From Sphingobacterium sp. UBA6711 (GTDB taxonomy: Bacteria; Bacteroidota; Bacteroidia; Sphingobacteriales; Sphingobacteriaceae): 20,181 nucleotides of DNA. The position numbers and the translations under genes were made by a program. Under the pieces are notes generated by a model that saw only the letters and a list, made by a program, of their open reading frames with translations, did not search any database and was not told the DNA's origin. How positions within the stretch are numbered: the stretch's first letter is position 1; each line of letters opens with the position of its first letter. The stretch spans positions 51,339 through 71,519 of the forward strand of contig DKIT01000195.1 of assembly GCA_002454415.1 (NCBI GenBank). The letters are read 5' to 3'. Below, piece by piece: positions 7,790 to 15,786 of the stretch.

Positions 7790-8848
7790 ATGAAACAGTT
7801 AACATTTTTGATCTTTCTTCTATCCATTTTTCAGTATGTTCATGCCCAGCCTTCAAAATTTGAAAAGTGGTCGAACATGACAGAAGCTTCAGTGAAAGAC
7901 ACGGTTTTTAGGGTGAGCTCAATGAGCAATGATGCTGTGGATATACCCGTAACTTTTATTCGAGGGTCGTTGAAGGGGCCCACATTTACTATCATTGCAG
8001 GAATTCACGGCATGGAGTATCCAACGATCTTGTCCTTATTGGAGCTTCGTCGGGAGATTGATCCGAAAAAACTAAAGGGTAACTTAATTATAATCCCTAT
8101 TGTCAACCAAAATTCTTTTTATCAGCGTAGGCCCTTTGTCAATCCCATGGATAGTCTCAATCTAAACCGGGTATTTCCGGGCGATCCCAAAGGAAGTATT
8201 ACTGAGGTGATGGCGGATTTTATCAGCAGGGAAGTTTTTGCAGTGACAGATATCTTATTGGATATGCATGGTGGCGATGCGGGTGAGGATCTAATACCTT
8301 TTATGTGTTATTACAACAATAAAGAATTTGAAATACAGACGAAGCAGGCACTTCTGCTATGTGAAGCCAGCGGCTTCAGTACCATTGTTTCCTATCCATA
8401 CATTTTACAGACGGATAAACCGGCATTATATGCTTTTAAACAGGCTGTGAGGCAGGGGATAACCGCATTCAGCATGGAGATCGGAAAGCTGGGCAACTGG
8501 GACAGATCAGAGTTGGTTATGGCCAAAGATGCAATTTATAGGATGATGTCAGCGTTAAAGATGTATCAGCGTCAAAAAATAAATCCTCGCAATACCTCGA
8601 TTACATATTATGGCGGACAAACCTATGTCTCCGTCCCCGTGCAGGGAATATTTTACAGTAGTTTTCAAGCTGGAGACATCGTTCATAAAGGAACCGAAAT
8701 TGGATATATAGCAGATATTTTTGGCAATATTCTAAACAGATTAACCGCTCCTAAAACAGGTACAATACTGTACAAGGTGGGTACTCCACCTGTAAATAAG
8801 GGTGAGACATTATTTTGTATTGGACACCAGTATGATAAAGAGGATTGA
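7790..8848 (+). CDS. Exported succinylglutamate desuccinylase/aspartoacylase (AstE/ASPA)-family zinc hydrolase
   Basis: A 352-residue protein with a Sec signal peptide (MKQLTFLIFLLSIFQYVHAQ). The zinc-binding motif HGME (H73, E76) and the third ligand in LDMHGGD (H160) are present, as is the catalytic glutamate in FSMEIG (E230), so all residues needed for an M14-like deacylase are intact. The C-terminal part (about 270-352) is the beta-rich domain typical of the family, including VPVQGIFYSS and LTAPKTGTILY. Family members remove acyl groups from N-acyl amino acids or peptides; the signal peptide puts this one in the periplasm or outside. It converges on the PepSY gene with a 94-base gap and no obvious terminator. 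The substrate is unknown. Confidence 0.85.
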   Translation: MKQLTFLIFLLSIFQYVHAQPSKFEKWSNMTEASVKDTVFRVSSMSNDAVDIPVTFIRGSLKGPTFTIIAGIHGMEYPTILSLLELRREIDPKKLKGNLIIIPIVNQNSFYQRRPFVNPMDSLNLNRVFPGDPKGSITEVMADFISREVFAVTDILLDMHGGDAGEDLIPFMCYYNNKEFEIQTKQALLLCEASGFSTIVSYPYILQTDKPALYAFKQAVRQGITAFSMEIGKLGNWDRSELVMAKDAIYRMMSALKMYQRQKINPRNTSITYYGGQTYVSVPVQGIFYSSFQAGDIVHKGTEIGYIADIFGNILNRLTAPKTGTILYKVGTPPVNKGETLFCIGHQYDKED

Positions 8849-8942
8849 AAATGGCATTGTCCGTTAACCAATTATCCATCATTATACCGTTGATCAAAAT
8901 TTTATGACGATGTCTATCTTGCTTCATTAACAGGTATTGAAG

Positions 8943-10034
8943 TCATCTTTTTTTCTTGCGTTTATACCAAAGATACCCCCCAGTCAATGTGAGTATTGCA
9001 GGCGTTAGTCCTATCAGTGCATAAATACATCGTAAAAAATAACCACCGAAAGCGCCGATATGCAGTTGATAAACTGCCCAGGAAATTTTTTTTGAAAAAT
9101 CCGCTTGATCAATATCTAGTTTATCACGGCATACGCCAGTGATTGGGTTGAAAGCGAAATGACTGGCCTTTCCGTTGAACAGGCAGAAATCGGTCGTGGG
9201 AAGATGGCCCCGCACCAAGATATCGCCATCGTTTTCCTTCGGGATATTGATCGCGATGGGTTCAAATCCGGGAGCTGCGATTTTACAATAGGCCAGTAAT
9301 CCATCTAAATTTACTTTCGCCAAATATGAGCCTTGGGGATATATAGTCACTTTAGACGAAAATACCTGTTGAAAAGCGGGAATGTTCATCCATATGCCGG
9401 TGATTAGCAACAGCAAGTTGAAAAACGCCGACCAGACACCCAGTATCCTATGTAATGAAGACAGCCGTCTCCGGCCATTTTTTTGTAGTGGTACCTGAAA
9501 CAAAAATACTTTGAACAGATATTTCCGGTAGACGACCAACCCCGAGAGAATGGTCAATAGAAGAAGTATTCCTACAATAGCGACAGCCGCTTGGCCTATA
9601 GGGCCAAGTAAAAAGCTATAATGCAAGTTGTACATCCATCTAAAGAACGAACCGCCTAGCTCTTCATAATTTCCCTGCAGTATGATCACTCCGCTATGAG
9701 AGTCAACAAATGCAAACCCTAAATGGTTATCGTAAGGTCGGTGGACCTGCCGATAGAGCATAAATTCATAGGGCTCATTTGACGAAAGTGGGAAATCATG
9801 AAGCACAATTTTCGCTAAATCCGGAAATGCTTCCGCGACCACACGATAAGCGCTGTCTGCTGAAATTATAGGTCCCTGAGCGGGCCTATGATAAATATTC
9901 GGATTCATCAGCCTATCTAGGTCGTGGCGGAAGATCAGCAAGGAGCCTGAGATCCCTAAAAGTAAAAAAAACAGACCCGACCCGATGCCAAGATAGCCGT
10001 GCCAGCGAAATGCCCATTTAGTAAATGTCTTCAT
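8943..10034 (-). CDS. PepSY-associated transmembrane protein (ferric/cupric reductase-like)
   Basis: A 363-residue inner-membrane protein of the PepSY_TM family: an N-terminal helix starting KWAFRWHGYLGIGSGLFFLL, a periplasmic PepSY-like region (about 40-140), a second helix (about 144-168), a third starting HRILGVWSAFFNLLL (about 193-215), a second periplasmic segment, and a fourth helix near the C-terminus ending in a basic tail. Conserved His residues in helices 1 and 3 are compatible with heme binding. Relatives sit next to TonB receptors and are proposed to reduce the imported metal chelate. Here the gene follows the TonB receptor after two bases, so the pair is surely co-transcribed. 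Given the copper-related genes opposite, the metal could be copper or iron. Confidence 0.88.
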   Translation of the reverse strand: MKTFTKWAFRWHGYLGIGSGLFFLLLGISGSLLIFRHDLDRLMNPNIYHRPAQGPIISADSAYRVVAEAFPDLAKIVLHDFPLSSNEPYEFMLYRQVHRPYDNHLGFAFVDSHSGVIILQGNYEELGGSFFRWMYNLHYSFLLGPIGQAAVAIVGILLLLTILSGLVVYRKYLFKVFLFQVPLQKNGRRRLSSLHRILGVWSAFFNLLLLITGIWMNIPAFQQVFSSKVTIYPQGSYLAKVNLDGLLAYCKIAAPGFEPIAINIPKENDGDILVRGHLPTTDFCLFNGKASHFAFNPITGVCRDKLDIDQADFSKKISWAVYQLHIGAFGGYFLRCIYALIGLTPAILTLTGGYLWYKRKKKR

Positions 10035-10036
10035 AG

Positions 10037-12178
10037 CTAAAAGGCGTAGGAAATATTCATACGAAACTCGCGGGGTGCGTAAGGTACATATGCATACAGT
10101 CCGATTGGTCTTGTCCAGGCGCTTCCATAATTAAACCGATTAGTGAGATTATTTACAAGTGTGTTGACCGCAATCTTACCATTGGTCCAACCTAGTCCTG
10201 CGTCCAGGCGGAAGATGGGTGCAATGCTTGGGATTTCATCCTGCGGATAGCGGCCTGCCCTTCCTGCCTGGTATTGGTAGCCAGCAGAGACGGTAAGTCC
10301 TGGGATTTTCTCAAATGGAATCCGATAATTGAGCCAGGTGTTTTGAATATGGCGCACACGATAAGGGGTAGCTTTGCCGACCAGTGCCGGGTTGGCATCG
10401 GCAGAGATATAGCTATCGGTATAAGCGTAATTGATGACCGCATTCAATCCTTTGAGGATCTCACCCTTAAGATCAAATTCGATACCTTTGGATTTAGTTT
10501 GGCCGATTTGCGATTGAAGATTTGTTGCCGGATCTGTGACCAGAATATTATCCCGTGTGATATGATAAAGCGATAGCGTGCTATTCCACTTACCATCCCA
10601 CCAGTCTTTTTTCAGGCCTATTTCGTAGTTTTTGCCACGTAATGGATCAAAGGTTCTGCCTTCCGAACTCAGGCCACTCTGTGGTGTAAATGTTTGATCA
10701 AATAACGCGTAAGCTGAACTGTTTGCTGTTAGGGCATAACTCAGACCCAAACGTGGCGTAATCACAAAATCTGACACCTCGGAGGTGGCGGGAATATCGA
10801 TATTACTTGCTGCATGTGTTAAGCGAGCCGCAAGCGTTAAATGTAAACGGTTTTCCAAGAAGGCTACTTCATCCTGAAGGTAAAAAGCCGCATACTTTAC
10901 CTGCTGTTTGTTGGTCGCTATGCTATCCAGCGCCCCTGTTTTTTTATTATCGTCAAATGGCAGTCCGTATACGGGATTGTTGACATCCAAAGCGTAAAGG
11001 GTCGGGTTTGCATTTTTGTCATTATAGCCCGAATAACCAAGTAAGGATTTCCGGTTTCCTTCTATACTTGCCAAGATACGGTGTTGGAGCTCTCCTGTTT
11101 TGAATATTCCGTTCAGATATACTTGTATGGAAGCAACGTCAGTCATAAATCGTTCGTAGGTAACACGTCGTTTGATCTCGGACGGGCGGTTTTTATCGTA
11201 TCCGGAGACAAAGAAATAATTACCGTCCATGTGGCTATTAGCGTAGGCTGCTTTTGCTGTCAAATTCCAATTTTTGCCAATTTTCTTTGTATAGGTCAAA
11301 AAAGCAGTGTGTTCGCGAGCTTGAACGGGCTTTTTTTCGGGATCCGCGATACTAAAATCACGTGGTAAAGAACCGAATCCATAGGGCGAAAATACAGTGA
11401 GCAGATACTGTAGGAAAGATTGCTTCTGAAAGCTATATTCTGCGGTCAGCGCAGACGTAGAGTCGATGACGTATCTCAGGCTGGGATTGATTACCACTTT
11501 ATCATTAAAGGCAAAACGTTGAAAGGAACGTGACTTTTGTCCCACAGCGTCGATTCTGTACAACCATTTTTTATTTTTGTCGAAGCGGCCATCAAAGTCT
11601 GCTCCAAGACGATACAAATCCCAACTGCCCGTCTGAATAAATACTTGATTAGATGATATGCCTGTTGGTTTTTTAGTTACTAAGTTAAACGATCCTGCTG
11701 GATCACCTATAGCATTCATAAAACCCGAAGGCCCTTTGATGAATTCGAGCCGATCAATCATATTGGCATCCTCAGGCATTGGACCATAATAAATCATTGA
11801 AAGGTCTACGCCATTGCGTAGGGTATTGATCCCTGCTCCGCGCATATAAAGGAATGGGCCATAGAAGTCAGCTGTATTGTTTCGCATCGCACCACTTACG
11901 TTTCGGCTGACGGCTTCGTTGATGTTGATCGCCTGCTGGTCCCTAATGATGCTCGGATCAATTTCTTGGATATTCTGCGGCACTTGCAACAGGGGGATCT
12001 GTAGTTTTAAGGTGTTTGATGTGGCGTCCAGTTTGTACTTTCGATAATATTTTGAGGTCACAAGCGCCTCCCCAAGTCGTATATTGTCGCGTCGCTGTGT
12101 AGTACTGTCTTGTAAAGGATTTTGTGCATATACGATACTGCCAATCAAGGTAAGCAAGAAGAAAAATGTGTATTTCAT
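10037..12178 (-). CDS. TonB-dependent outer-membrane receptor, siderophore/metal-chelate type
   Basis: A 713-residue receptor with signal peptide (MKYTFFFLLTLIGSIVYAQ). ATG at 12178 is preferred because it starts the leader. There is no carboxypeptidase-like N-terminal extension, unlike SusC-type glycan receptors. The plug begins near residue 45 (IPLLQVPQNIQEID) and contains NEAVSRNVSGAMRN, FLYMRGAG and RLEFIKGPSGFMNAIGDPAG, the signature of the siderophore-receptor subfamily. The rest is a 22-strand barrel ending RMNISYAF with a C-terminal Phe. It is followed after two bases by the PepSY gene and preceded by a small Cys-rich protein gene. Known receptors of this type take up ferric siderophores; copper-chelate receptors also belong to the wider family, and the copper-related genes on the other strand make that an option. 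Confidence 0.92.
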   Translation of the reverse strand: MKYTFFFLLTLIGSIVYAQNPLQDSTTQRRDNIRLGEALVTSKYYRKYKLDATSNTLKLQIPLLQVPQNIQEIDPSIIRDQQAININEAVSRNVSGAMRNNTADFYGPFLYMRGAGINTLRNGVDLSMIYYGPMPEDANMIDRLEFIKGPSGFMNAIGDPAGSFNLVTKKPTGISSNQVFIQTGSWDLYRLGADFDGRFDKNKKWLYRIDAVGQKSRSFQRFAFNDKVVINPSLRYVIDSTSALTAEYSFQKQSFLQYLLTVFSPYGFGSLPRDFSIADPEKKPVQAREHTAFLTYTKKIGKNWNLTAKAAYANSHMDGNYFFVSGYDKNRPSEIKRRVTYERFMTDVASIQVYLNGIFKTGELQHRILASIEGNRKSLLGYSGYNDKNANPTLYALDVNNPVYGLPFDDNKKTGALDSIATNKQQVKYAAFYLQDEVAFLENRLHLTLAARLTHAASNIDIPATSEVSDFVITPRLGLSYALTANSSAYALFDQTFTPQSGLSSEGRTFDPLRGKNYEIGLKKDWWDGKWNSTLSLYHITRDNILVTDPATNLQSQIGQTKSKGIEFDLKGEILKGLNAVINYAYTDSYISADANPALVGKATPYRVRHIQNTWLNYRIPFEKIPGLTVSAGYQYQAGRAGRYPQDEIPSIAPIFRLDAGLGWTNGKIAVNTLVNNLTNRFNYGSAWTRPIGLYAYVPYAPREFRMNISYAF

Positions 12179-12301
12179 AAGCGTGATGTTGCCTATATGC
12201 AAGTAAGCTTAAAACATAGTATATATGCTTTAGCTGCCAACATAATCTGATAAATTTAAAAACAAATGCTATGGACAAGGATTGTCCGCTAAGGAAGTAA
12301 A
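12179..12301. promoter_or_regulatory. 123-base spacer before the TonB receptor gene with a 15-base inverted repeat
   Basis: GGACAA (12273-12278) and TTGTCC (12282-12287) form a perfect inverted repeat with a 3-base centre. It lies between the small Cys-rich gene and the TonB receptor gene, so it could be an operator, attenuator or processing site. A TATGTTTT on the minus strand nearer the receptor start differs by one base from TAnnTTTG. Confidence 0.35.
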
Positions 12302-12673
12302 TTAGGCAATAGGAGGACGCAGTAAAGTATGTTGTGTGCGGCTTACATAAAATTGCGTTAATGCGCCAAAAGCAAAAGTGCGCAGGATGGTCGAAACTGG
12401 AGTAGGCGAAGTCCATGCGTAATCATCAACAAAGTCATATATCTCCGCCTTTATTTTGGCTGAAGGGTTTTGTCTTTCTCTTTCCTCTGCTTTTCTGATC
12501 TTTTTCATTAAAACACAGTTGCCGTTACAATGTAGGCTTGGCTTATCCCGGTTTTCACAAAGATATTTGGTTATATAATCTTTATTCGCATAAAATGTGC
12601 CTATAATCACATAGCCCCAGCCCGCTTGGATTAGCAGGAAGAGTGAAAGGATATAGAGCAACACTTTTTTCAT
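12302..12673 (-). CDS. Small Cys-rich membrane protein with CNGNCVLMKK motif (unrecognised family, copy A)
   Basis: A 123-residue protein I cannot assign to a named family. It starts MKKVLLYILSLFLLIQAGW, a signal peptide or anchor, followed by NKDYITKYLCENRDK and CNGNCVLMKK, giving Cys at 39, 49 and 53 (C-x9-C-x3-C). A charged helix with KIRKAEERERQN follows and the protein ends RPPIA. A clearly related protein is encoded divergently at 12871-13251. The ATG at 12673 is supported by the leader and by a promoter match directly upstream. It heads the minus-strand set with the TonB receptor and PepSY genes. A periplasmic metal- or redox-related role is inferred from the Cys pattern and neighbourhood; no function is proven. 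Confidence 0.8.
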   Translation of the reverse strand: MKKVLLYILSLFLLIQAGWGYVIIGTFYANKDYITKYLCENRDKPSLHCNGNCVLMKKIRKAEERERQNPSAKIKAEIYDFVDDYAWTSPTPVSTILRTFAFGALTQFYVSRTQHTLLRPPIA

Positions 12674-12678
12674 TGGGC

Positions 12679-12709
12679 CAAACTTAGATAAATAGTTTTT
12701 TATATCCAA
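12679..12709 (-). promoter_or_regulatory. Bacteroidota-type promoter for the small Cys protein / TonB / PepSY unit
   Basis: Reading the minus strand, TTG (12709-12707) is followed after 20 bases by TAAGTTTG (12686-12679), matching the TTG-N~20-TAnnTTTG pattern. The ATG begins only five bases beyond, so the transcript would have almost no leader. Confidence 0.55.
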
Positions 12710-12823
12710 TTTAATTTGATTGGCTTCTAGATGTTTCTTCCGATTAAAGGTTAGGCGATCCAAAAATACTGGTCCTCCACTATTCTTTTATTTTAACAAA
12801 TTTCCATTTCTTTTTGCGATAAG

Positions 12824-12855
12824 GTTGCTTATTCCATCTTTCGTTTTTATATTTG
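12824..12855 (+). promoter_or_regulatory. Bacteroidota-type promoter for the plus-strand copper-related series
   Basis: TTG at 12824-12826 is followed after 21 bases by TATATTTG (12848-12855), an exact match to TAnnTTTG. It lies 15 bases before the ATG at 12871. With the minus-strand promoter it makes a back-to-back control region of about 200 bases. Confidence 0.6.
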
Positions 12856-12870
12856 GCGGATTAACTAAAC

Positions 12871-13251
12871 ATGAAAGCGAAACAATTCATATGGATTTTA
12901 CTGCCATTGATGCTCTTACAGAGTTTCTCAAATGTGTGGCTATGGTCTGTATTTGAATTGAATAGGGACTATATCGCGCGTAATGAATGTGTGAATCGAT
13001 TCAATGAAAAAGCATTGTCCTGCCGCGGACAGTGTGTATTGATGAAGAAAATGCGCGAACATGAGGAAAAGGAACAAAAAAATCTTGAATCTCGTATTAT
13101 TGACGTAGTCTTTATCGATAACTCCTACAATTTTTCTTTTGATATATCTTCTTTATGCAACGAAGATAATATTGGTTTGTCTTACCCAGAGTACAAACAA
13201 GATTATTCGTACAATCCCATCTTTACAATTTTCCGTCCACCATTGGTTTAA
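12871..13251 (+). CDS. Small Cys-rich membrane protein with CRGQCVLMKK motif (unrecognised family, copy B)
   Basis: A 126-residue paralogue of the protein at 12302-12673. Shared features in order are an N-terminal hydrophobic segment, NRDYI, a first Cys followed by xNR (C40), CxGxCVLMKK (C51 and C55), a basic/acidic helix rich in E, K and QN, and a C-terminal RPPLV (RPPIA in copy A). Sequence between the motifs has diverged strongly, and this copy has an extra Cys in its C-terminal half. It is the first gene of the plus-strand copper-related series and lies 90 bases before the SCO gene. The leader places the Cys cluster on the periplasmic side. Metal handling is plausible but inferred. Confidence 0.8.
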   Translation: MKAKQFIWILLPLMLLQSFSNVWLWSVFELNRDYIARNECVNRFNEKALSCRGQCVLMKKMREHEEKEQKNLESRIIDVVFIDNSYNFSFDISSLCNEDNIGLSYPEYKQDYSYNPIFTIFRPPLV

Positions 13252-13341
13252 ATTATTTTATAGCATGTTGGCAATTGATAAGCGATTCAACGAGATGGCT
13301 TTTTCAATTGCGATTGTCAATAATAATTAAATCAAGATATC

Positions 13342-14001
13342 ATGAGCACATATTCCCGTATAGGGATAGTTGTGACCTTATTTTCATTTTTGTCATGTCA
13401 ATTTATTGCATGTACACCATCATCTCCTTCAGATCCTTTGCCTATTTTGGGTGAGCGGGACATCATGGAAAGGAATAACGATGGTGTTAAGGTCATCGAT
13501 ACTATATACCATACCATACCTGATTTTACATTGGTGGATCAGGATAGTAACATCGTGTCTAAAAATACATTAAGAGGAAAAATCTATTTAGCGGATTTCT
13601 TCTTCACGCGCTGTCCTACGATCTGTCCCGTCACTTCCCGCAATTTGCTTCAAGTCGCAAAACACTTTGTGGATGAACCCCGGGTTGTCATTATATCACA
13701 CACGGTGGACCCCAAATACGACAGGCCCTATGTGTTATAACGTTATGCGGCGGAACTGGGAGCACCTTCCAATTGGCTTTTCCTTCATGGTGCAAAACCC
13801 CAGGTGTACAAGCTCGCTGGTGCTGGCGGTTATTTCTCGTTTGCTCAGGAAGATCCGAATGCTCCGGGGGGATTCGATCATAGTGGTGCTTTTACACTTG
13901 TCGATACTGCTTTTCGGGTCAGGGCAGTATATGATGGCACAAAAACAGATTCAATTCCAAAAATTATAGCTGATATCCAGCTTTTGCTGAATAAAGGATA
14001 A
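13342..14001 (+). pseudogene. SCO1/SenC-family copper chaperone interrupted by an in-frame TAA
   Basis: The frame encodes a typical SCO lipoprotein: leader with FIAC (C24), then the thioredoxin-like copper site FFFTRCPTICPVT with C91 and C95. After DPKYDRPYVL a TAA at 13738-13740 (codon 133) interrupts it, but the same frame continues at once with RYAAELGAPSNWLFLHG and runs to 14001, including the conserved histidine in FDHSGAFTLVD (H180). The whole would be about 219 residues, the usual SCO length. Changing TAA to AAA (Lys) would give the normal-looking VLKRYA, so a single base change explains it. As it stands the 132-residue product has both Cys but lacks the copper-ligand His. Either a genuine nonsense mutation or a sequencing error is possible. 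SCO proteins deliver copper to cytochrome oxidase or other periplasmic copper enzymes. Confidence 0.85.
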
Positions 14002-14015
14002 CAAAAATCAATGAA

Positions 14016-14864
14016 ATGAATTTATCAAAACTAGTTTTCAAATTTACAGTAGTATTTTCAATTGTCTTATCGGCGGTCGCTTGTTCGTCTGAAAATACCG
14101 CCAAAAAAGATGCTGGTGCCAATAATTTTGACGCACCTTCTATTCCAAACGAATCTGACCTGATTGTTATCTCTGATACCACATACAACGGTCTGGCATT
14201 TAAAGTTTATGCAGATTCAAAACTTGACAATAAGTTCCATACCGTTTATTTACAGGTAAAGGACAAAGAGGGCAAACCTTACAATAGTTCATCCCTTGAC
14301 TATTACCCCCAGATGGATATGGGAATGATGAAACATGGAGGGGCTTTTGAACATCCTATTGCTTTAGGCGAAGGCTGGTACCGGGGGGCAATCGTGTTTA
14401 TCATGGCCGATATTCCGGATATGGGGCCAGGCTGGCATTTGTATACGATCCTTGAGACGGAAGGAAAAAAAGATACCATAGCCATCAAAGTTCCCGTATC
14501 TGAAGCGAAGACAATGCGAACCATGAGTTCTGGCACAGCACAAGATAGCCGGGTTTTTATTTCTAATCTGCTGCCCGATACCTTAAAACAAGGAAAGCAT
14601 TCGATCAAATTTTTGTTAAATAAAATGGAAGACCATGATTTTCCGCCATTGGATGGGTACGTCATCAAGCTGAAAACAAATATGCCATCTATGGGACACG
14701 GCTCTTCGGGTAATAAGGACGCTGAAACCGTTGGAAACGGTTACTATGAAGGAGAGGTCAATTTTTCCATGGCCGGCCAGTGGGAAATCATCGTTGAACT
14801 GTGGAAAGACGGCAAGAAAGCGAATCAGGATGATATCAAATATCTGGTTCAGGTAAGTAAATAG
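14016..14864 (+). CDS. Met/His-rich lipoprotein with two YtkA/FixH-like repeats (probable copper-binding)
   Basis: A 282-residue lipoprotein (lipobox AVAC, C23). It appears to hold two YtkA-like immunoglobulin-fold repeats, about 45-145 and 165-280, each with a short exposed loop rich in Met and His: PQMDMGMMKHGGAFEHP in the first and NMPSMGHGSSGN in the second. Each repeat later has a GWY or GYY turn (EGWYRGAIVF; NGYYEGEVNF). Such Met/His loops are typical of periplasmic Cu(I)/Cu(II) binding. The start at 14016 follows a very short overlapping ATG AAA TGA at 14011. It comes 14 bases after the SCO frame and 62 bases before the MbnP-like gene, so it is likely in the same operon. Copper binding is inferred from motifs and neighbours. 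Confidence 0.78.
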   Translation: MNLSKLVFKFTVVFSIVLSAVACSSENTAKKDAGANNFDAPSIPNESDLIVISDTTYNGLAFKVYADSKLDNKFHTVYLQVKDKEGKPYNSSSLDYYPQMDMGMMKHGGAFEHPIALGEGWYRGAIVFIMADIPDMGPGWHLYTILETEGKKDTIAIKVPVSEAKTMRTMSSGTAQDSRVFISNLLPDTLKQGKHSIKFLLNKMEDHDFPPLDGYVIKLKTNMPSMGHGSSGNKDAETVGNGYYEGEVNFSMAGQWEIIVELWKDGKKANQDDIKYLVQVSK

Positions 14865-14926
14865 TCATTGAATAGCTCCCAAGTCTGGGATTGTTCCAAA
14901 CCACTAACATAAAACAAATTATTAAA

Positions 14927-15775
14927 ATGAAAAAAAATCTAATCTTTCTATTGAGCGCAGTTGCAGGTCTTGGTCTTTCATCTTGTGAGAAAGAAGTTGT
15001 CAAAGAAATCTTTACCGATAGTCAAGGGACAGCGACACTTAAGTTTGACGCAAGGTACGGCGATCAGGATTTTGAACTGAACAAAAAGTATGATTACAAG
15101 CTGACGAATGAAAGTGGTACCTACGATCTCCAATTCGATTTTAACAGATTTCGCTATTGGGTAAGCAATGTGAAATTGATCAATGCTGCTGGACAGGAGG
15201 TCCTTGTGCCTAATTCATATTACCTGATAGAGGAAACGGAGGAATTGGTCGTTGATCATTCCAATGATGTATACCCAGCGACAAAAAGAGAGGAAATCGA
15301 ATTAAAAAATATTCCGGTAGGGCAGTATAAAAGCATCAAATTTTCGATCGGTGTAGAGCCTAAATATAACGATAACTTCTCATTGACCACCGGTGAGCTG
15401 GGCGTGCTGAACGGTATGGGATTTGATGACGGATGGATGTGGTTTACAAGTTACAAGTTCTTGAACCTGAAAGGAAATATCTATTGGGCCGACGGTACTC
15501 CAAACAAAAAGACTCTATTGTGGGATATCGGTTCCAATGAATTATACACAGGCGCAGAGAAAGAAGTGACATTTGATAAAAATATTGAAATCAGCGGCAC
15601 CACAACCTCTAATATCAATTTCAATGTAGATATTAAAGAGCTTTTGTCAACTACCCCTTATCCGTGGGCCAATAATACCATCAGTCAGACAACAAAAGAT
15701 CTGATGAAAGGCTTACGCGATACGTTTCTTTCCAAGGCAATAATTTTCAAAGGGACCGAATCAAAAACAAAATAA
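14927..15775 (+). CDS. MbnP-like lipoprotein, copy 1
   Basis: A 282-residue lipoprotein (start MKKNLIFLL, lipobox LSSC with C20); ATG at 14927 is chosen over an upstream TTG because it begins the leader. The body fits the MbnP-like domain: ATLKFDARYGDQDFEL near the start, FRYWVSNVKLINAAG, NIPVGQYKSIKFSIGVEP in the middle, and the Trp-rich turn DDGWMWFTSYKFLNLKG. In methanotrophs MbnP is a periplasmic copper-binding protein in which a Trp is converted to kynurenine by the diheme enzyme MbnH, creating the copper site. Here the partner enzyme is encoded 11 bases downstream. Which Trp would be modified cannot be told without alignment. No methanobactin precursor or biosynthesis gene is seen in the window. 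Confidence 0.82.
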   Translation: MKKNLIFLLSAVAGLGLSSCEKEVVKEIFTDSQGTATLKFDARYGDQDFELNKKYDYKLTNESGTYDLQFDFNRFRYWVSNVKLINAAGQEVLVPNSYYLIEETEELVVDHSNDVYPATKREEIELKNIPVGQYKSIKFSIGVEPKYNDNFSLTTGELGVLNGMGFDDGWMWFTSYKFLNLKGNIYWADGTPNKKTLLWDIGSNELYTGAEKEVTFDKNIEISGTTTSNINFNVDIKELLSTTPYPWANNTISQTTKDLMKGLRDTFLSKAIIFKGTESKTK

Positions 15776-15786
15776 GATCAGGGGGG

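Noticed and set aside
11958..12416. Minus-strand frame spanning the gap between the small Cys gene and the TonB receptor
   Set aside because: It overlaps both well-supported genes in another frame and has no leader or domain.
13667..13969. Open frame on the plus strand that bridges the SCO stop codon
   Set aside because: It is in another frame, gives non-family protein sequence, and exists only because the SCO frame is open beneath it; no frameshift is needed to restore SCO.
13804..14001. Possible separate small gene starting at GTG 13804
   Set aside because: It is in the same frame as the SCO gene and encodes the normal SCO C-terminal half, so it is the continuation beyond the TAA and not an independent gene.
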